NCBI GenBank assembly: GCA_046757585.1
Contig: JBHHYR010000065.1
Location: 1 to 17,312 of the forward strand
Source: JBHHYR01 sp046757585
GTDB lineage: Bacteria; Desulfobacterota; Binatia; HRBIN30
Length of the DNA: 17,312 nt
Direction: 5' to 3'
Shown here piece by piece: positions 6,597 to 14,402 of this stretch (its first letter is position 1; each line of letters starts with the position of its first letter). Position numbers and translations under genes: made by a program. The notes beneath the pieces were generated by a model that ran no database searches, was not told where the DNA came from, and saw only the letters and a list, made by a program, of their open reading frames with translations.

Positions 6597-7742
6597 ATGA
6601 CTAGACCATGGGCCATAGCGCTTGCCGGTGTGTGTGGGCTTTTCGTGATCCTCATGGGCCGCGGATGGTCGCGGCGCGCGAGCGTCGAACGGGGACCGGC
6701 GCCGGTCCGGCTCGCTTCGCTTCCGGAGAGAGCGAGTACCGAAAGCAGCGGCTGGATTGCCCGCTTGAGCGATAGCGGTCCAGTTCATCAAGCGGGTGGT
6801 GATACGGTGCGGAGCAATGCGAACGTCGGCCGGCGGGGGCGTGAAGGAGCAGGTGGTTCGCAGCGCGATGGGCGCGTTTTGAAGCGGCACGGCGCGGCGA
6901 CCATCCTGACGGAGCGGCCGCGCACTGGTACGAGCAGAGTGCGCGGCGGCTCGGGACATCCCGCCTCCGGTCGTATTCACGCTGGCGTCTCTATGGAAGC
7001 TTCCTTGGTTCCGTTCGAAGGGGCGCGTGCCATGTCTCGCGAGCAGAGGGAAGAGCGGAAGGAATACAACCGCGTCCCCGCGGACTTCCTGACTGGACCG
7101 ACGGGCGAGTTGAAGGATGGACAAGACGAAGACAGTGGGCCGGTGCTGTCGTTGCCGTTGGAAGACTCGCCTGAGGCGGAAGATGGGGAGACCGCGGTCT
7201 TTGAAAAAGGTGTGACGTTCGACGGCAAAGGGGCCGTATTTTCAGCCGACTCGGAGTTCGTCGTACCAAACGCCGGGAACATCAAGGGGGACGCGGGAAC
7301 GCTCAGCTTCTCGCTGGAGCCACAGTGGGGCGGCGGAGATGAGGGAGATGCCTCGCTGGTGCAACTACGTACCCCGGATGTGTGGGAAAACCGACTGCAG
7401 ATTTTCAAGAACGGGCGCTACCTTCGGTTCTTGTTCACGGACAACACGGGCCAGGAACGGAACATAGCGACGACGATCGATAACTGGGAGCCCGGCCAGC
7501 AGCATAAGATCACCGCCACATGGGGGGAAGCGCTGCAATCGTTCTATGTGGACGGGCACTTGATCGGCCAGCAGACGTACTCCGGGACGCTAGACGTGCA
7601 GCCTGGCACGCCGCTGCATATCGGATCCGATATTCCAAACGGTGGGCCCAGCGCCGGGGCGACCATCAGCCAGTTCCAGGTCTACAATCGGGCACTGCCG
7701 CCGGATCAGATCGGCCGCCTCGCCTCGCGCGGTGCTCAGTAG
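6597..7742 (+). CDS. Membrane-anchored or secreted protein with C-terminal LamG-like (concanavalin A-like) domain
   Basis: The 381-residue product starts with a short basic end and a hydrophobic helix (residues about 4-22, RPWAIALAGVCGLFVILMG). It has no clear cleavage site, so it is probably anchored. Residues about 25-175 are a Gly/Arg/Ser-rich region of low complexity, probably disordered. Residues about 180-378 form a LamG-like jellyroll: GTLSFSLEPQW, RLQIFKNGRYLRFLF, HKITATWGEALQSFYVDG and the closing FQVYNRALPPDQIG typical of concanavalin A-like modules. Such domains bind carbohydrates or proteins; the ligand here is unknown. I chose ATG 6597 over the GTG just before it; the ribosome binding site is weak. 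The gene diverges from the Agl23-like gene and sits 40 bases before rsmH, so it may be cotranscribed with rsmH. Confidence 0.8.
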   Translation: MTRPWAIALAGVCGLFVILMGRGWSRRASVERGPAPVRLASLPERASTESSGWIARLSDSGPVHQAGGDTVRSNANVGRRGREGAGGSQRDGRVLKRHGAATILTERPRTGTSRVRGGSGHPASGRIHAGVSMEASLVPFEGARAMSREQREERKEYNRVPADFLTGPTGELKDGQDEDSGPVLSLPLEDSPEAEDGETAVFEKGVTFDGKGAVFSADSEFVVPNAGNIKGDAGTLSFSLEPQWGGGDEGDASLVQLRTPDVWENRLQIFKNGRYLRFLFTDNTGQERNIATTIDNWEPGQQHKITATWGEALQSFYVDGHLIGQQTYSGTLDVQPGTPLHIGSDIPNGGPSAGATISQFQVYNRALPPDQIGRLASRGAQ

Positions 7743-7782
7743 GACCCGCTGACCGCTTGAGAGAATTCACTCGGGGGACTGG

Positions 7783-8724
7783 ATGGATGTGCCGGTCCAC
7801 CTCCCTGTTCTCACCGCGCAGCTCCTCGATCTCCTGCAGCTGAAGCCAGGGGTACGGTGCATCGATGCAACGATCGACGGGGGTGGTCACACTACAGCCA
7901 TCCTCGAGCGTACGGCGCCCGGCGGCGAAGTGCTCGGCTTGGACCGGGATGCGGAGTTGCTGGCGGCGGTGCGCTGCCGGTTGGCAGCAGCCGTCGAAGC
8001 GGGACGCCTGCATCTGGCCAGCGGGAACTTTCGCGAGCTGGCACGTATCGCCACCATACGCCACTTCACGCCGGTGCACGCGGTCATCTTGGACTTGGGT
8101 CTGAGTTCGTTCCATCTCGATGCCAGCAACCGGGGATTTAGCTTCAGGCGCAACGAACCGCTCGACATGCGCTTCGATCCGTCGGATCCCTCCTTGGAAA
8201 CTGCGGCCGATGTGCTGAGTTCCCGCAGCGCTGCCGAGCTGACAACGATCTTCCGCGAGTTTGGCGAGGAACGCTACGCGGGTCGGATCGCAGGTGCCAT
8301 TGTCGCCCGGCGGCCGGGCGAGCCTGTGCGGACCACCACACAGCTGTTCGAGCTCATTGCCGCGGCCCTGCCGGCCAAGGTGCGGTGGCGGGCTGCCCGG
8401 TCAGCCGCGCGCATCTTTCAGGCGTTGCGGATCGCGGTCAATGACGAGCTTGATGCCATTGCCGATGTGTTGCCGCAAGCGCTCTCGCTCCTGGCACCCG
8501 GAGGTCGGCTGGCAGTCGTCGCGTTCCACTCACTCGAGGATCGGATCGTGAAGCAGTTCTTTGTGGCACAGCGTCAAGCCGGGCGCGTACGCGTTCTGAC
8601 CAAGAAACCGATTCGGCCCGGCGATGCAGAGGTCGCTGCCAACCGGCGTGCAGCGAGTGCCAAGCTACGTGTGTGTGAGCGGCTCAGCGTCGTCGAGGAC
8701 CGCGGCGAGAGCCGGCGCGACTGA
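7783..8724 (+). CDS. rsmH: 16S rRNA (cytosine(1402)-N4)-methyltransferase RsmH
   Basis: RsmH (MraW) uses S-adenosylmethionine to methylate N4 of C1402 in the decoding centre of 16S rRNA. The 313-residue length is normal. Motifs in order: HLPVL (6-10), the SAM-binding DATIDGGGH (28-36), LDRD (53-56), DLGLSSFHLD (104-113), RGFSF and PLDMR (117-130), FQALRIAVNDEL (212-223), FHSLEDRIVK (249-258) and SAKLR (292-296). Asp32 stands where most members have Gly, and His111 where most have Gln; the fold motifs are otherwise intact. The ATG at 7783 follows GGGGGA. The gene normally heads the division and cell-wall cluster between mraZ and ftsL; neither is here, so it has been relocated. It ends beside a structured intergenic element facing yajD. 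Confidence 0.96.
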   Translation: MDVPVHLPVLTAQLLDLLQLKPGVRCIDATIDGGGHTTAILERTAPGGEVLGLDRDAELLAAVRCRLAAAVEAGRLHLASGNFRELARIATIRHFTPVHAVILDLGLSSFHLDASNRGFSFRRNEPLDMRFDPSDPSLETAADVLSSRSAAELTTIFREFGEERYAGRIAGAIVARRPGEPVRTTTQLFELIAAALPAKVRWRAARSAARIFQALRIAVNDELDAIADVLPQALSLLAPGGRLAVVAFHSLEDRIVKQFFVAQRQAGRVRVLTKKPIRPGDAEVAANRRAASAKLRVCERLSVVEDRGESRRD

Positions 8725-8730
8725 TCGCGA

Positions 8731-8847
8731 CCGCGGGGTCCTTTCGGATCATCCCCCTCCTTGGCAAGGATGAGGGACAGCGGGAGGTTGCGATCGGCGA
8801 ACTTCTACCTCCCCCGACCCCGTTTTCGAAAAGGGGGAACCCCGCGG
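8731..8847. terminator. Structured palindromic element between convergent rsmH and yajD genes
   Basis: Most of the 154-base gap between the two stop codons can fold. A perfect 9-bp outer inverted repeat, CCGCGGGGT (8731-8739) with ACCCCGCGG (8839-8847), encloses three hairpins. These are 8755-8776 (CCTCCTT and AAGGA core with two bulges), 8782-8788 with 8807-8813 (GGGAGGT and ACCTCCC), and 8818-8837 (CCCC and GGGG, a G-G mismatch, then TTT/AAA around TCGA). The C-rich then G-rich pattern resembles intergenic palindromic repeats common in environmental genomes. It probably ends or protects both convergent transcripts. No classic T-tract follows, so intrinsic termination is not certain. Confidence 0.5.
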
Positions 8848-8878
8848 AATACGTCACCGTAATTCTGGACGGCTGCAC

Positions 8879-9208
8879 TTAGTCTCGGCCAGTCAGGTAG
8901 TCACCGAGCAGGTCCCGGCTGTGCTCAGCCTCGTGGCAGTACGCGCAGAGATTTTCCCAGTTGCTGCCGTCGGCGGGATTGTTGTCGTGGTTGCCGTCCT
9001 TGTGGTGTACGGTGAGTAGGTGCAGATTCGATTCGTCGAACTCGCGCGCGCACTTGGCGCAGATCCAGCCGTGAATCTCCAGCGAGCGGGCGCGGTATCC
9101 CTGCTGGCGTGCCAGTGCCGCAGCGCGCGCCGCCTTGATGACGTCGTCAACGCTTGCCTTGGGTGTGCCGGAACGGCGCCGTTTGTTGGGCCGGAAACTG
9201 CGCGTCAT
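8879..9208 (-). CDS. yajD: HNH nuclease, YajD family
   Basis: This small protein (109 residues) matches the YajD branch of HNH nucleases. Residues 1-40 are a very basic, probably disordered tail. The core has two zinc-binding pairs, CAKC (Cys50, Cys53) and CAYCH (Cys88, Cys91), flanking the catalytic beta-beta-alpha-metal part VHHKDGNHDNNP (67-78; His68 and His69) and SNWENLC (82-88), ending with HEAEH. HNH enzymes cut DNA using one metal ion; the target of YajD proteins is not established. Its ATG overlaps the stop codon of the upstream glycosyltransferase gene as ATGA, so the two are probably translated from one message. An intact active site argues against a decayed homing endonuclease. 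The basic N-terminus is longer than in E. coli YajD. Confidence 0.88.
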   Translation of the reverse strand: MTRSFRPNKRRRSGTPKASVDDVIKAARAAALARQQGYRARSLEIHGWICAKCAREFDESNLHLLTVHHKDGNHDNNPADGSNWENLCAYCHEAEHSRDLLGDYLTGRD

Positions 9209-11202
9209 CGCACGGCAATTATAGCGCCGCCATCGTTGTGCGACGAGCGTTCGGTGCCCTTGAGCGGGACGCCTGTATAGAAGTCGATCTGATTGTGAAT
9301 GTTACGGTGGGCCTTGACGGCCAGCGGCCCGACAGCGGCGCTCAGCTTCCGCACCAGGTCATGCCCGCGGGGCATGATGACGAACAGACTGGACGCCGGG
9401 TCGAGGTGGCGTCTACGCAGGTAGGCGTCAAGATCGGGGATGTCCCGGGTCGTGAGCCCGTGCGTGAGGAAGCGAATCGTGCCGTGCTTGATGGAGAAAC
9501 TCGGCGCGCCACCCACCAAGTAGGTGGTCTTGCCGGCCCCGTGGGCGCGAATCCAAGCGCTGATGTCCACTGCGGGCCCGTGACGGTGGTGCGGGGCGTA
9601 CTCCCAAAAGTAGCTGTGGACGTTGTTGGCGAATACCGCTGCCAAGACGCTTGCTGCTACAGCCCCCGCTGCCACACGCCCAGATGAACGAGGGAGCACA
9701 GCGCGGATGCTGGCGAGAAGACTGCGCAGGCCTACGGCTGCCGCGAGGGCAGCGAATGGCACCGTCCCGCTGATGCGCGGAAAGAATGGTGCGTCGATGG
9801 TCAGCGCGGCCCCGGCAACCACCGGGATGATAATCCACAGAAGCACGAGTAGATGCGCGCGCTGCCGCGGGCGGGCACAGAGCGCCGCGCAACCGAGTAG
9901 GAATAGGACGGCCGTGAGCGGATCAAACAAGCCACCCGCGACGTAACCGTACTGCAACGAGGTATCGCCTGTAGCGTTGAAGAGGGTAAACGCCTTGCGT
10001 GCCTGGATGAGCAGGATTCTTGCAAGATCGTTGGTCCCATAGCCATACGAGAGATGCGCGATGGCACCCTCGGTGAACACGCTGGTGCCGCGCGTGCGTG
10101 CCCAGAACAGGCCCCAGTGGTGCGAGAAGTAGCCGATCATCGGTGCTGCGGTTGCACATGCGGCCACCACGATCACAGCAAAGCCGGTGGTTCGTGCCCG
10201 GACGAGGCTCCGCTTGCTGCCCGCGAGCCAGAGCAGGAAGGTGCAGGTGAGCAGCACAGGGACCAGCCGCGTGGCGAAGTAACCCTGGATGCCGAGACCG
10301 AGCGCGATGCCGCACCACACGGCCGCAGGCAAGCTCCGATCCTCCCACGCCCGTGAGAATAGCCATGCGACCAAGACGCTGATGAATGGCGTTCCAATGT
10401 AATGATAGCCCGTACGACTGAGGTGGATGAAGAAGCGCGCCGATGTCAACAGCACGGCGGAGATGCATGCGACCTCGAAGCCCCAGAATCGATACGCCAG
10501 AACGAAGAGCAGCAGCACGGATCCTACTCCCATCACAGCGCTCGGGAGCCGAAGGCCCAGGAGATTCACACCGAACAGGGAGAGACCCGCCGCTGCGGGC
10601 ACAGCATGGAACATCGGGAGCCCGTACCAGCCGGTCGTAAACAGATTGAATGGGGACCGCTGGAGCAAACGAAGAGCGTCGTTGCCCACCTCAGCTTCGT
10701 CGCCATGAACTTCCGGGGGAGTGGTGGCCAGGTGCCACCCGAACAGCCCCGACGCGAACAGGAGGATGAGGAGGACGGCAGCGAGCACCCTGGGAGAGGG
10801 CAGATGCCACCGCCTGCACCGCCAGGGGAGCAGTGCACTGGCTGCCAGTAGCAGCATCCCACAGAGCCACACAGGCTGTGTTGTTGGCGGCGGAGCATGG
10901 CCGCGTGTCAGGATGCCTGCCACAAAACAGGTTAGGGAGCCGGCACCAAACAGCCACCAGAAGCGGCGTGGCGGCGGCGCCCCGCGTTGCTCCAGGGGTT
11001 CAGGTGCCGCAGGCATCAAACGCTCGGCGGCGACGAACAGCAGCATGCCGAAGGCGACCCCAGCGACGCTGAGCCAGGGTCGAATCGTCACCACCGCCTG
11101 CGCGCCACTCACTGCGGCCAGTGCAGCAAGTTTCAGGAGTAGCACTGTCACAGCCTGATGACTGCCGGCAGTCCGTCGCGAGGACGCGGCTTGCTGGGTC
11201 AC
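9205..11202 (-). CDS. GT39/ArnT-like membrane glycosyltransferase with N-terminal membrane extension
   Basis: The 665-residue polytopic protein belongs to the dolichyl- or polyprenyl-phosphate-sugar protein glycosyltransferase (PMT/ArnT) group. The usual first helix is at about 137-158 and is followed by PPEVHGDEAEVGNDAL, whose Asp168-Glu169 is the likely catalytic acid site in the first outside loop. Later landmarks are LSRTGYHYIGTPF, LTIDAPFFPR and a C-terminal soluble domain (about 540-665). The first 135 residues add about four extra hydrophobic segments not found in a minimal enzyme. The start is a GTG at 11200-11202 without a clear ribosome binding site, so it is uncertain. It shares the LTID-P-F-PR stretch with the glycosyltransferase at 15701-17290, suggesting duplication. 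It is coupled to yajD downstream. The acceptor, whether protein or glycolipid, cannot be told. Confidence 0.82.
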   Translation of the reverse strand: MTQQAASSRRTAGSHQAVTVLLLKLAALAAVSGAQAVVTIRPWLSVAGVAFGMLLFVAAERLMPAAPEPLEQRGAPPPRRFWWLFGAGSLTCFVAGILTRGHAPPPTTQPVWLCGMLLLAASALLPWRCRRWHLPSPRVLAAVLLILLFASGLFGWHLATTPPEVHGDEAEVGNDALRLLQRSPFNLFTTGWYGLPMFHAVPAAAGLSLFGVNLLGLRLPSAVMGVGSVLLLFVLAYRFWGFEVACISAVLLTSARFFIHLSRTGYHYIGTPFISVLVAWLFSRAWEDRSLPAAVWCGIALGLGIQGYFATRLVPVLLTCTFLLWLAGSKRSLVRARTTGFAVIVVAACATAAPMIGYFSHHWGLFWARTRGTSVFTEGAIAHLSYGYGTNDLARILLIQARKAFTLFNATGDTSLQYGYVAGGLFDPLTAVLFLLGCAALCARPRQRAHLLVLLWIIIPVVAGAALTIDAPFFPRISGTVPFAALAAAVGLRSLLASIRAVLPRSSGRVAAGAVAASVLAAVFANNVHSYFWEYAPHHRHGPAVDISAWIRAHGAGKTTYLVGGAPSFSIKHGTIRFLTHGLTTRDIPDLDAYLRRRHLDPASSLFVIMPRGHDLVRKLSAAVGPLAVKAHRNIHNQIDFYTGVPLKGTERSSHNDGGAIIAVR

Positions 11203-11380
11203 GCGTGTGCGGCCGGGCTACAGGAGCGAGTTTGACAGTGCCACAAGCGAGTCACGGGAAAGTGCGGTAAAAGATAAGCAGAAGGGAGTCAAGTACACCC
11301 GCCAGGCCGCGCGCGGCGGTTCGTCAGGTTTCCCGTGTGGATGTGCTTGCGCCGTCCCGCACTGCCGGCTAAGTGGCGGC
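11203..11380. promoter_or_regulatory. Divergent intergenic region, promoters not resolved
   Basis: The gap separates the GTG of the 665-residue glycosyltransferase from the ATG of the GT2-methyltransferase. A perfect TTGACA is at 11232-11237 on the plus strand but no TATAAT-like box lies 15-19 bases on. On the minus strand TTGACT (11287-11292) has only TACCGC at 17 bases (11264-11269). The plus frame is open through the gap from a GTG at 11207, but that part looks non-coding. Both genes must be expressed from here; the exact promoters are not visible. Confidence 0.3.
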
Positions 11381-12802
11381 ATGATGCCGGAACACCTGTC
11401 CGTCGTGATGCCTGTGTATAACGAGCGTTATCTGGTGGCGGAGGCCGTGCGCCGGGTGCTTGCGGTGCAGAGTCCGCTGATCGCGCGGCTCGATCTCATC
11501 GTCGTCGATGACGGTTCCACTGACGGGACACGAGAGGTTCTCCGGCGGCTCGTGGCCCAGTACCCGGACCGCATCACCTACGTGGAACATGAGCGGAACC
11601 AGGGCAAAGGGGCGGCAGTGAGCACCGGGGTCGCCCGTGCCGGCGGTTCGGTCACGGTCGTGCAGGATGCTGATCTCGAGTACGACCCGCAGGACCTGGC
11701 AAAGCTGATGGTACCCTTTGTTCACGATGGTGCCGATGCTGTCTACGGCTCCCGTTTCCTGACCAGCGAGTATCGCCGCGTATTGTATTATCGCCATGCG
11801 ATAGGCAACCGGCTGCTCACTGGGGTGTGCAATTTCCTGACCGACATGAACTTCACGGACATGGAGACCTGCTACAAAGCCGTCCGCACGCGGCTGTTTC
11901 AATCCATTCCGATCCGCAGCCGGGATTTCCGCGTCGAGCCGGAGCTCACGTTCAAGCTCGCCAAACGGGGCGCACGCATCTTCGAGGTGCCGATCTCATA
12001 TGCCGGGCGGACCTATGAAGAGGGAAAGAAGATCGGCTTCAAGGATGCCGTGCTTGCCTTCGGGGCGATGCTCCATTGGTGGCTGATCGATGACATCTAC
12101 ATGCCGGATGAGTACGGCTCGAACATTCTGGTGGATATGTCGGCAGTGCCACACTTCAACCGGTGGATGGCGGACAGCATCCGGCCGTACCTGGGAGCAC
12201 GTGTCCTGGAGGTCGGCGCCGGCATCGGGAACTTGACGGCAGCGCTGGTGCCCCGGGACAACTACACGACCTCCGATGTCAACCCCTACTACCTCGACTA
12301 CCTGCGCAACTTCGCCGAAGGGAAACCCTACATGGATGTGCGGCACGTCGATCTCGTCTGCGAGGAGGACTTCGCTCCGTTGGCGGGCCGTTACGATACG
12401 GCCCTCTGCCTCAATGTGCTGGAGCATGTGGAAGAAGAGACACGCGCGCTACGGAACCTTCGGTCAGTGTTGGCACCCGGTGGTCGAGCAATCATCCTGG
12501 TGCCCCAGAACCCTGCGTTGTTCGGCACCTTGGATGAAGTCCTGGGGCACAAGCGCCGGTACACACGCGAGCGCTTACGGGCCGTGATCGAGAGCGAGGG
12601 CTTTGAGATCGAGGCGATGTTCGATTTCAACCGCGCGACGACGCCGGCGTGGTGGCTCAATGGTCGCGTGCTCAAATCGCGGCGCTTCAGCAAGGTGCAG
12701 CTCAAAGTCATGAACCTCTCGATTGGGTTGCTTCGCCAGCTGGACCGGGCACTGCCTTGGCAAGGGGCATCGCTGATCGCGTTGGCGGCTCGGCGAGACT
12801 GA
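11381..12802 (+). CDS. Bifunctional family 2 glycosyltransferase and class I SAM methyltransferase
   Basis: Two enzymes are joined in 473 residues. Residues 1 to about 240 are a GT2 domain: MPVYNE (10-15), VVDDGSTDGT (41-50), RNQGKGAAVSTG (72-83) and QDADLEYDP with the DxD at Asp96 and Asp98, typical of enzymes charging a polyprenyl phosphate. Residues about 255-440 are a Rossmann methyltransferase: LEVGAGIGN (276-284) binds SAM, TSDVNPYY is the next acidic strand and LNVLEHVEEE the post-II region. The fusion suggests that a sugar or lipid-linked sugar is both transferred and methylated in one pathway. Two ATGs at 11381 and 11384 both lead into PEHLSVVMP; an upstream GTG at 11207 would add 58 residues unlike any GT2 domain. 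The next gene on the same strand, a GT39 enzyme, follows after 64 bases and is probably cotranscribed. Confidence 0.87.
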   Translation: MMPEHLSVVMPVYNERYLVAEAVRRVLAVQSPLIARLDLIVVDDGSTDGTREVLRRLVAQYPDRITYVEHERNQGKGAAVSTGVARAGGSVTVVQDADLEYDPQDLAKLMVPFVHDGADAVYGSRFLTSEYRRVLYYRHAIGNRLLTGVCNFLTDMNFTDMETCYKAVRTRLFQSIPIRSRDFRVEPELTFKLAKRGARIFEVPISYAGRTYEEGKKIGFKDAVLAFGAMLHWWLIDDIYMPDEYGSNILVDMSAVPHFNRWMADSIRPYLGARVLEVGAGIGNLTAALVPRDNYTTSDVNPYYLDYLRNFAEGKPYMDVRHVDLVCEEDFAPLAGRYDTALCLNVLEHVEEETRALRNLRSVLAPGGRAIILVPQNPALFGTLDEVLGHKRRYTRERLRAVIESEGFEIEAMFDFNRATTPAWWLNGRVLKSRRFSKVQLKVMNLSIGLLRQLDRALPWQGASLIALAARRD

Positions 12803-12866
12803 CTTGTCCCGCGACGACCTTGTCCCCTGCATGAAACGTTCGATCTGAAATCTGTGAGGTGGGGAG

Positions 12867-14402
12867 ATGGGACGGCTCCGGCAGTGGGGCAGTTTCATAT
12901 TCGGCATCGCTGCCGAGGCGCTGTGTCCGCTCATCATCCTCGCCATCGTCATCGACCTGTTTCAGGTCGTTACCTGGAACGAATATGCCGGCCGGGACAT
13001 CCAGATTTACGCGACGATTGCTCGGTATTGGCAGGACGGGTTGATCCCCTATCGTGACCTGTGGGATTTCAAGCCTCCACTGATTCTTGTGGCCTTGCGG
13101 GCCGGATACGCGCTCTGGGGATACGATGCGGAGAGCTTTCACCGGGTCGTCGTGATCCTGACGGCGCTCGGGGCGCTCACGGCATACGTCGGCCTCCGGA
13201 GAGCCGGCTGCCTGCTCGCTGCGCCACTGGCTGCGCTTGGATTGATGACGCTGGTCGTTGCCAACCCCTGGCATGTGGTTTCTCCGAACACGGAGCTGCT
13301 GGCTGCTGTTTTCGGGGCTGCGGCGTTTGGTTGCGCGGCTGCGTACCAGGGGAGCCACAGAATCCGGTGGGCTGCCGGGAGCGGCGCATGTCTGGCCCTT
13401 GCGACCCTCGGGAAACAGCCTGCCGTGCTGTGGGTGGTGCCGGTTGCCGCACAGCTGTGGCTCTGGGACGGCGGTGATGGGCTCTGGGGAAAGGCGCGCG
13501 ACGTGCTCACGCGTGCAACGGCGTTGGCGCTCGGATTTACACTGGTTATCGGGATCGTCGTTGCCTACTTCGCGTGGCATGGGGCGGCCAAGGCCCTGTA
13601 CGATGCGGTCATTGTCGACGGCAGCCGATACGCGGGGCTGGGGAAGGAGCCGTGGACGAGTCTTCCTTGGCGCCCCACGTCGCAGCTTGTGGGCCAGATA
13701 TTTCGTATGGAGCGCATGTGGCCGTTTGCGGGGGCCATAGCCGTGCTCGTACCACTGACGATCCTGCGGCCGTCACGCTGGATAGCAGTCGCGTGGCTGT
13801 GGCTGCTGGCGTCGTACCTGGTCGTTGTCGTTGGTCCACGTTACGAGTGGCACTACCTCATGTCGTCCTTTCCTGCTCTTGCTCTCACCGTGGGCATTGT
13901 GTTCGAGCAAGCGCTCGGCAGCGGGGCGATGCGTACCCATGCACAGGCCAAGAGGCGATTGGTCGGTGCAGTGCTGGTCGCGCTTTTCGTCTACGGGGGG
14001 ATCTGGCGCGTCTACTATTCGTCACGCAGAGACCTGACGGGGCACATCGGCTCCCATGCGCTGCTGGGCCTCCGCATACACGCCGCTGCCAGGCCTGGCG
14101 ACACCCTGTTCGTCAAAGACGAGCCCTTCGATCTCTATCTCTATGCGGGGATGCCGCCGATGACGCGTTTCATCTATCAGGACTCGCCGGCGCCTGGGGT
14201 GCGCCAGGTGTGGGCGAGTGCGTTGATGCGCCAGCCAACCTTTATCTTCATCTCACACGGCACCGAGGAGCGTATGCGGCGCGTACGCGGCGGCTTCGAG
14301 TTCGGTCTCGCCAAGGTCCTCGCCGAGCGTTACGTTCAATGGATCACCGACCCACTTGGCATCGTGTATTGGCGTAGGAATGCGCGACAACGCACTGGCT
14401 AG
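12867..14402 (+). CDS. GT39/ArnT-like membrane glycosyltransferase
   Basis: This 511-residue polytopic protein has the N-terminal pattern of GT39 family enzymes. After a first helix (about 17-34) comes NEYAGRDIQIYATIARYW with Asp44 at the catalytic position, then GLIPYRDLWDFKPPL (58-72), the PYxDxxDxKPP block that many bacterial members share. About ten further hydrophobic segments run to about residue 385, and a soluble C-terminal part ends with GIVYWRRN. It would transfer a sugar from a polyprenyl-phosphate donor on the periplasmic face. The ATG at 12867 is preceded by GAGGTGGGGAG. The sequence is only distantly like the two GT39 genes on either side, so it is a different subfamily and not a tandem copy. 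Its last 59 bases overlap the convergent Pro/Ser/Thr-rich gene. Substrate unknown. Confidence 0.8.
   Translation: MGRLRQWGSFIFGIAAEALCPLIILAIVIDLFQVVTWNEYAGRDIQIYATIARYWQDGLIPYRDLWDFKPPLILVALRAGYALWGYDAESFHRVVVILTALGALTAYVGLRRAGCLLAAPLAALGLMTLVVANPWHVVSPNTELLAAVFGAAAFGCAAAYQGSHRIRWAAGSGACLALATLGKQPAVLWVVPVAAQLWLWDGGDGLWGKARDVLTRATALALGFTLVIGIVVAYFAWHGAAKALYDAVIVDGSRYAGLGKEPWTSLPWRPTSQLVGQIFRMERMWPFAGAIAVLVPLTILRPSRWIAVAWLWLLASYLVVVVGPRYEWHYLMSSFPALALTVGIVFEQALGSGAMRTHAQAKRRLVGAVLVALFVYGGIWRVYYSSRRDLTGHIGSHALLGLRIHAAARPGDTLFVKDEPFDLYLYAGMPPMTRFIYQDSPAPGVRQVWASALMRQPTFIFISHGTEERMRRVRGGFEFGLAKVLAERYVQWITDPLGIVYWRRNARQRTG

Noticed and set aside
11207..11380. 58-codon upstream extension of the GT2-methyltransferase from a GTG
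   Set aside because: The extra residues do not resemble a GT2 domain, while the ATG at 11381 leads directly into the first GT2 strand.
12708..13580. 290-codon minus-strand open frame
   Set aside because: Antisense to the end of the GT2-methyltransferase and the start of the GT39 gene; composition is typical of a shadow frame and no motif is visible.
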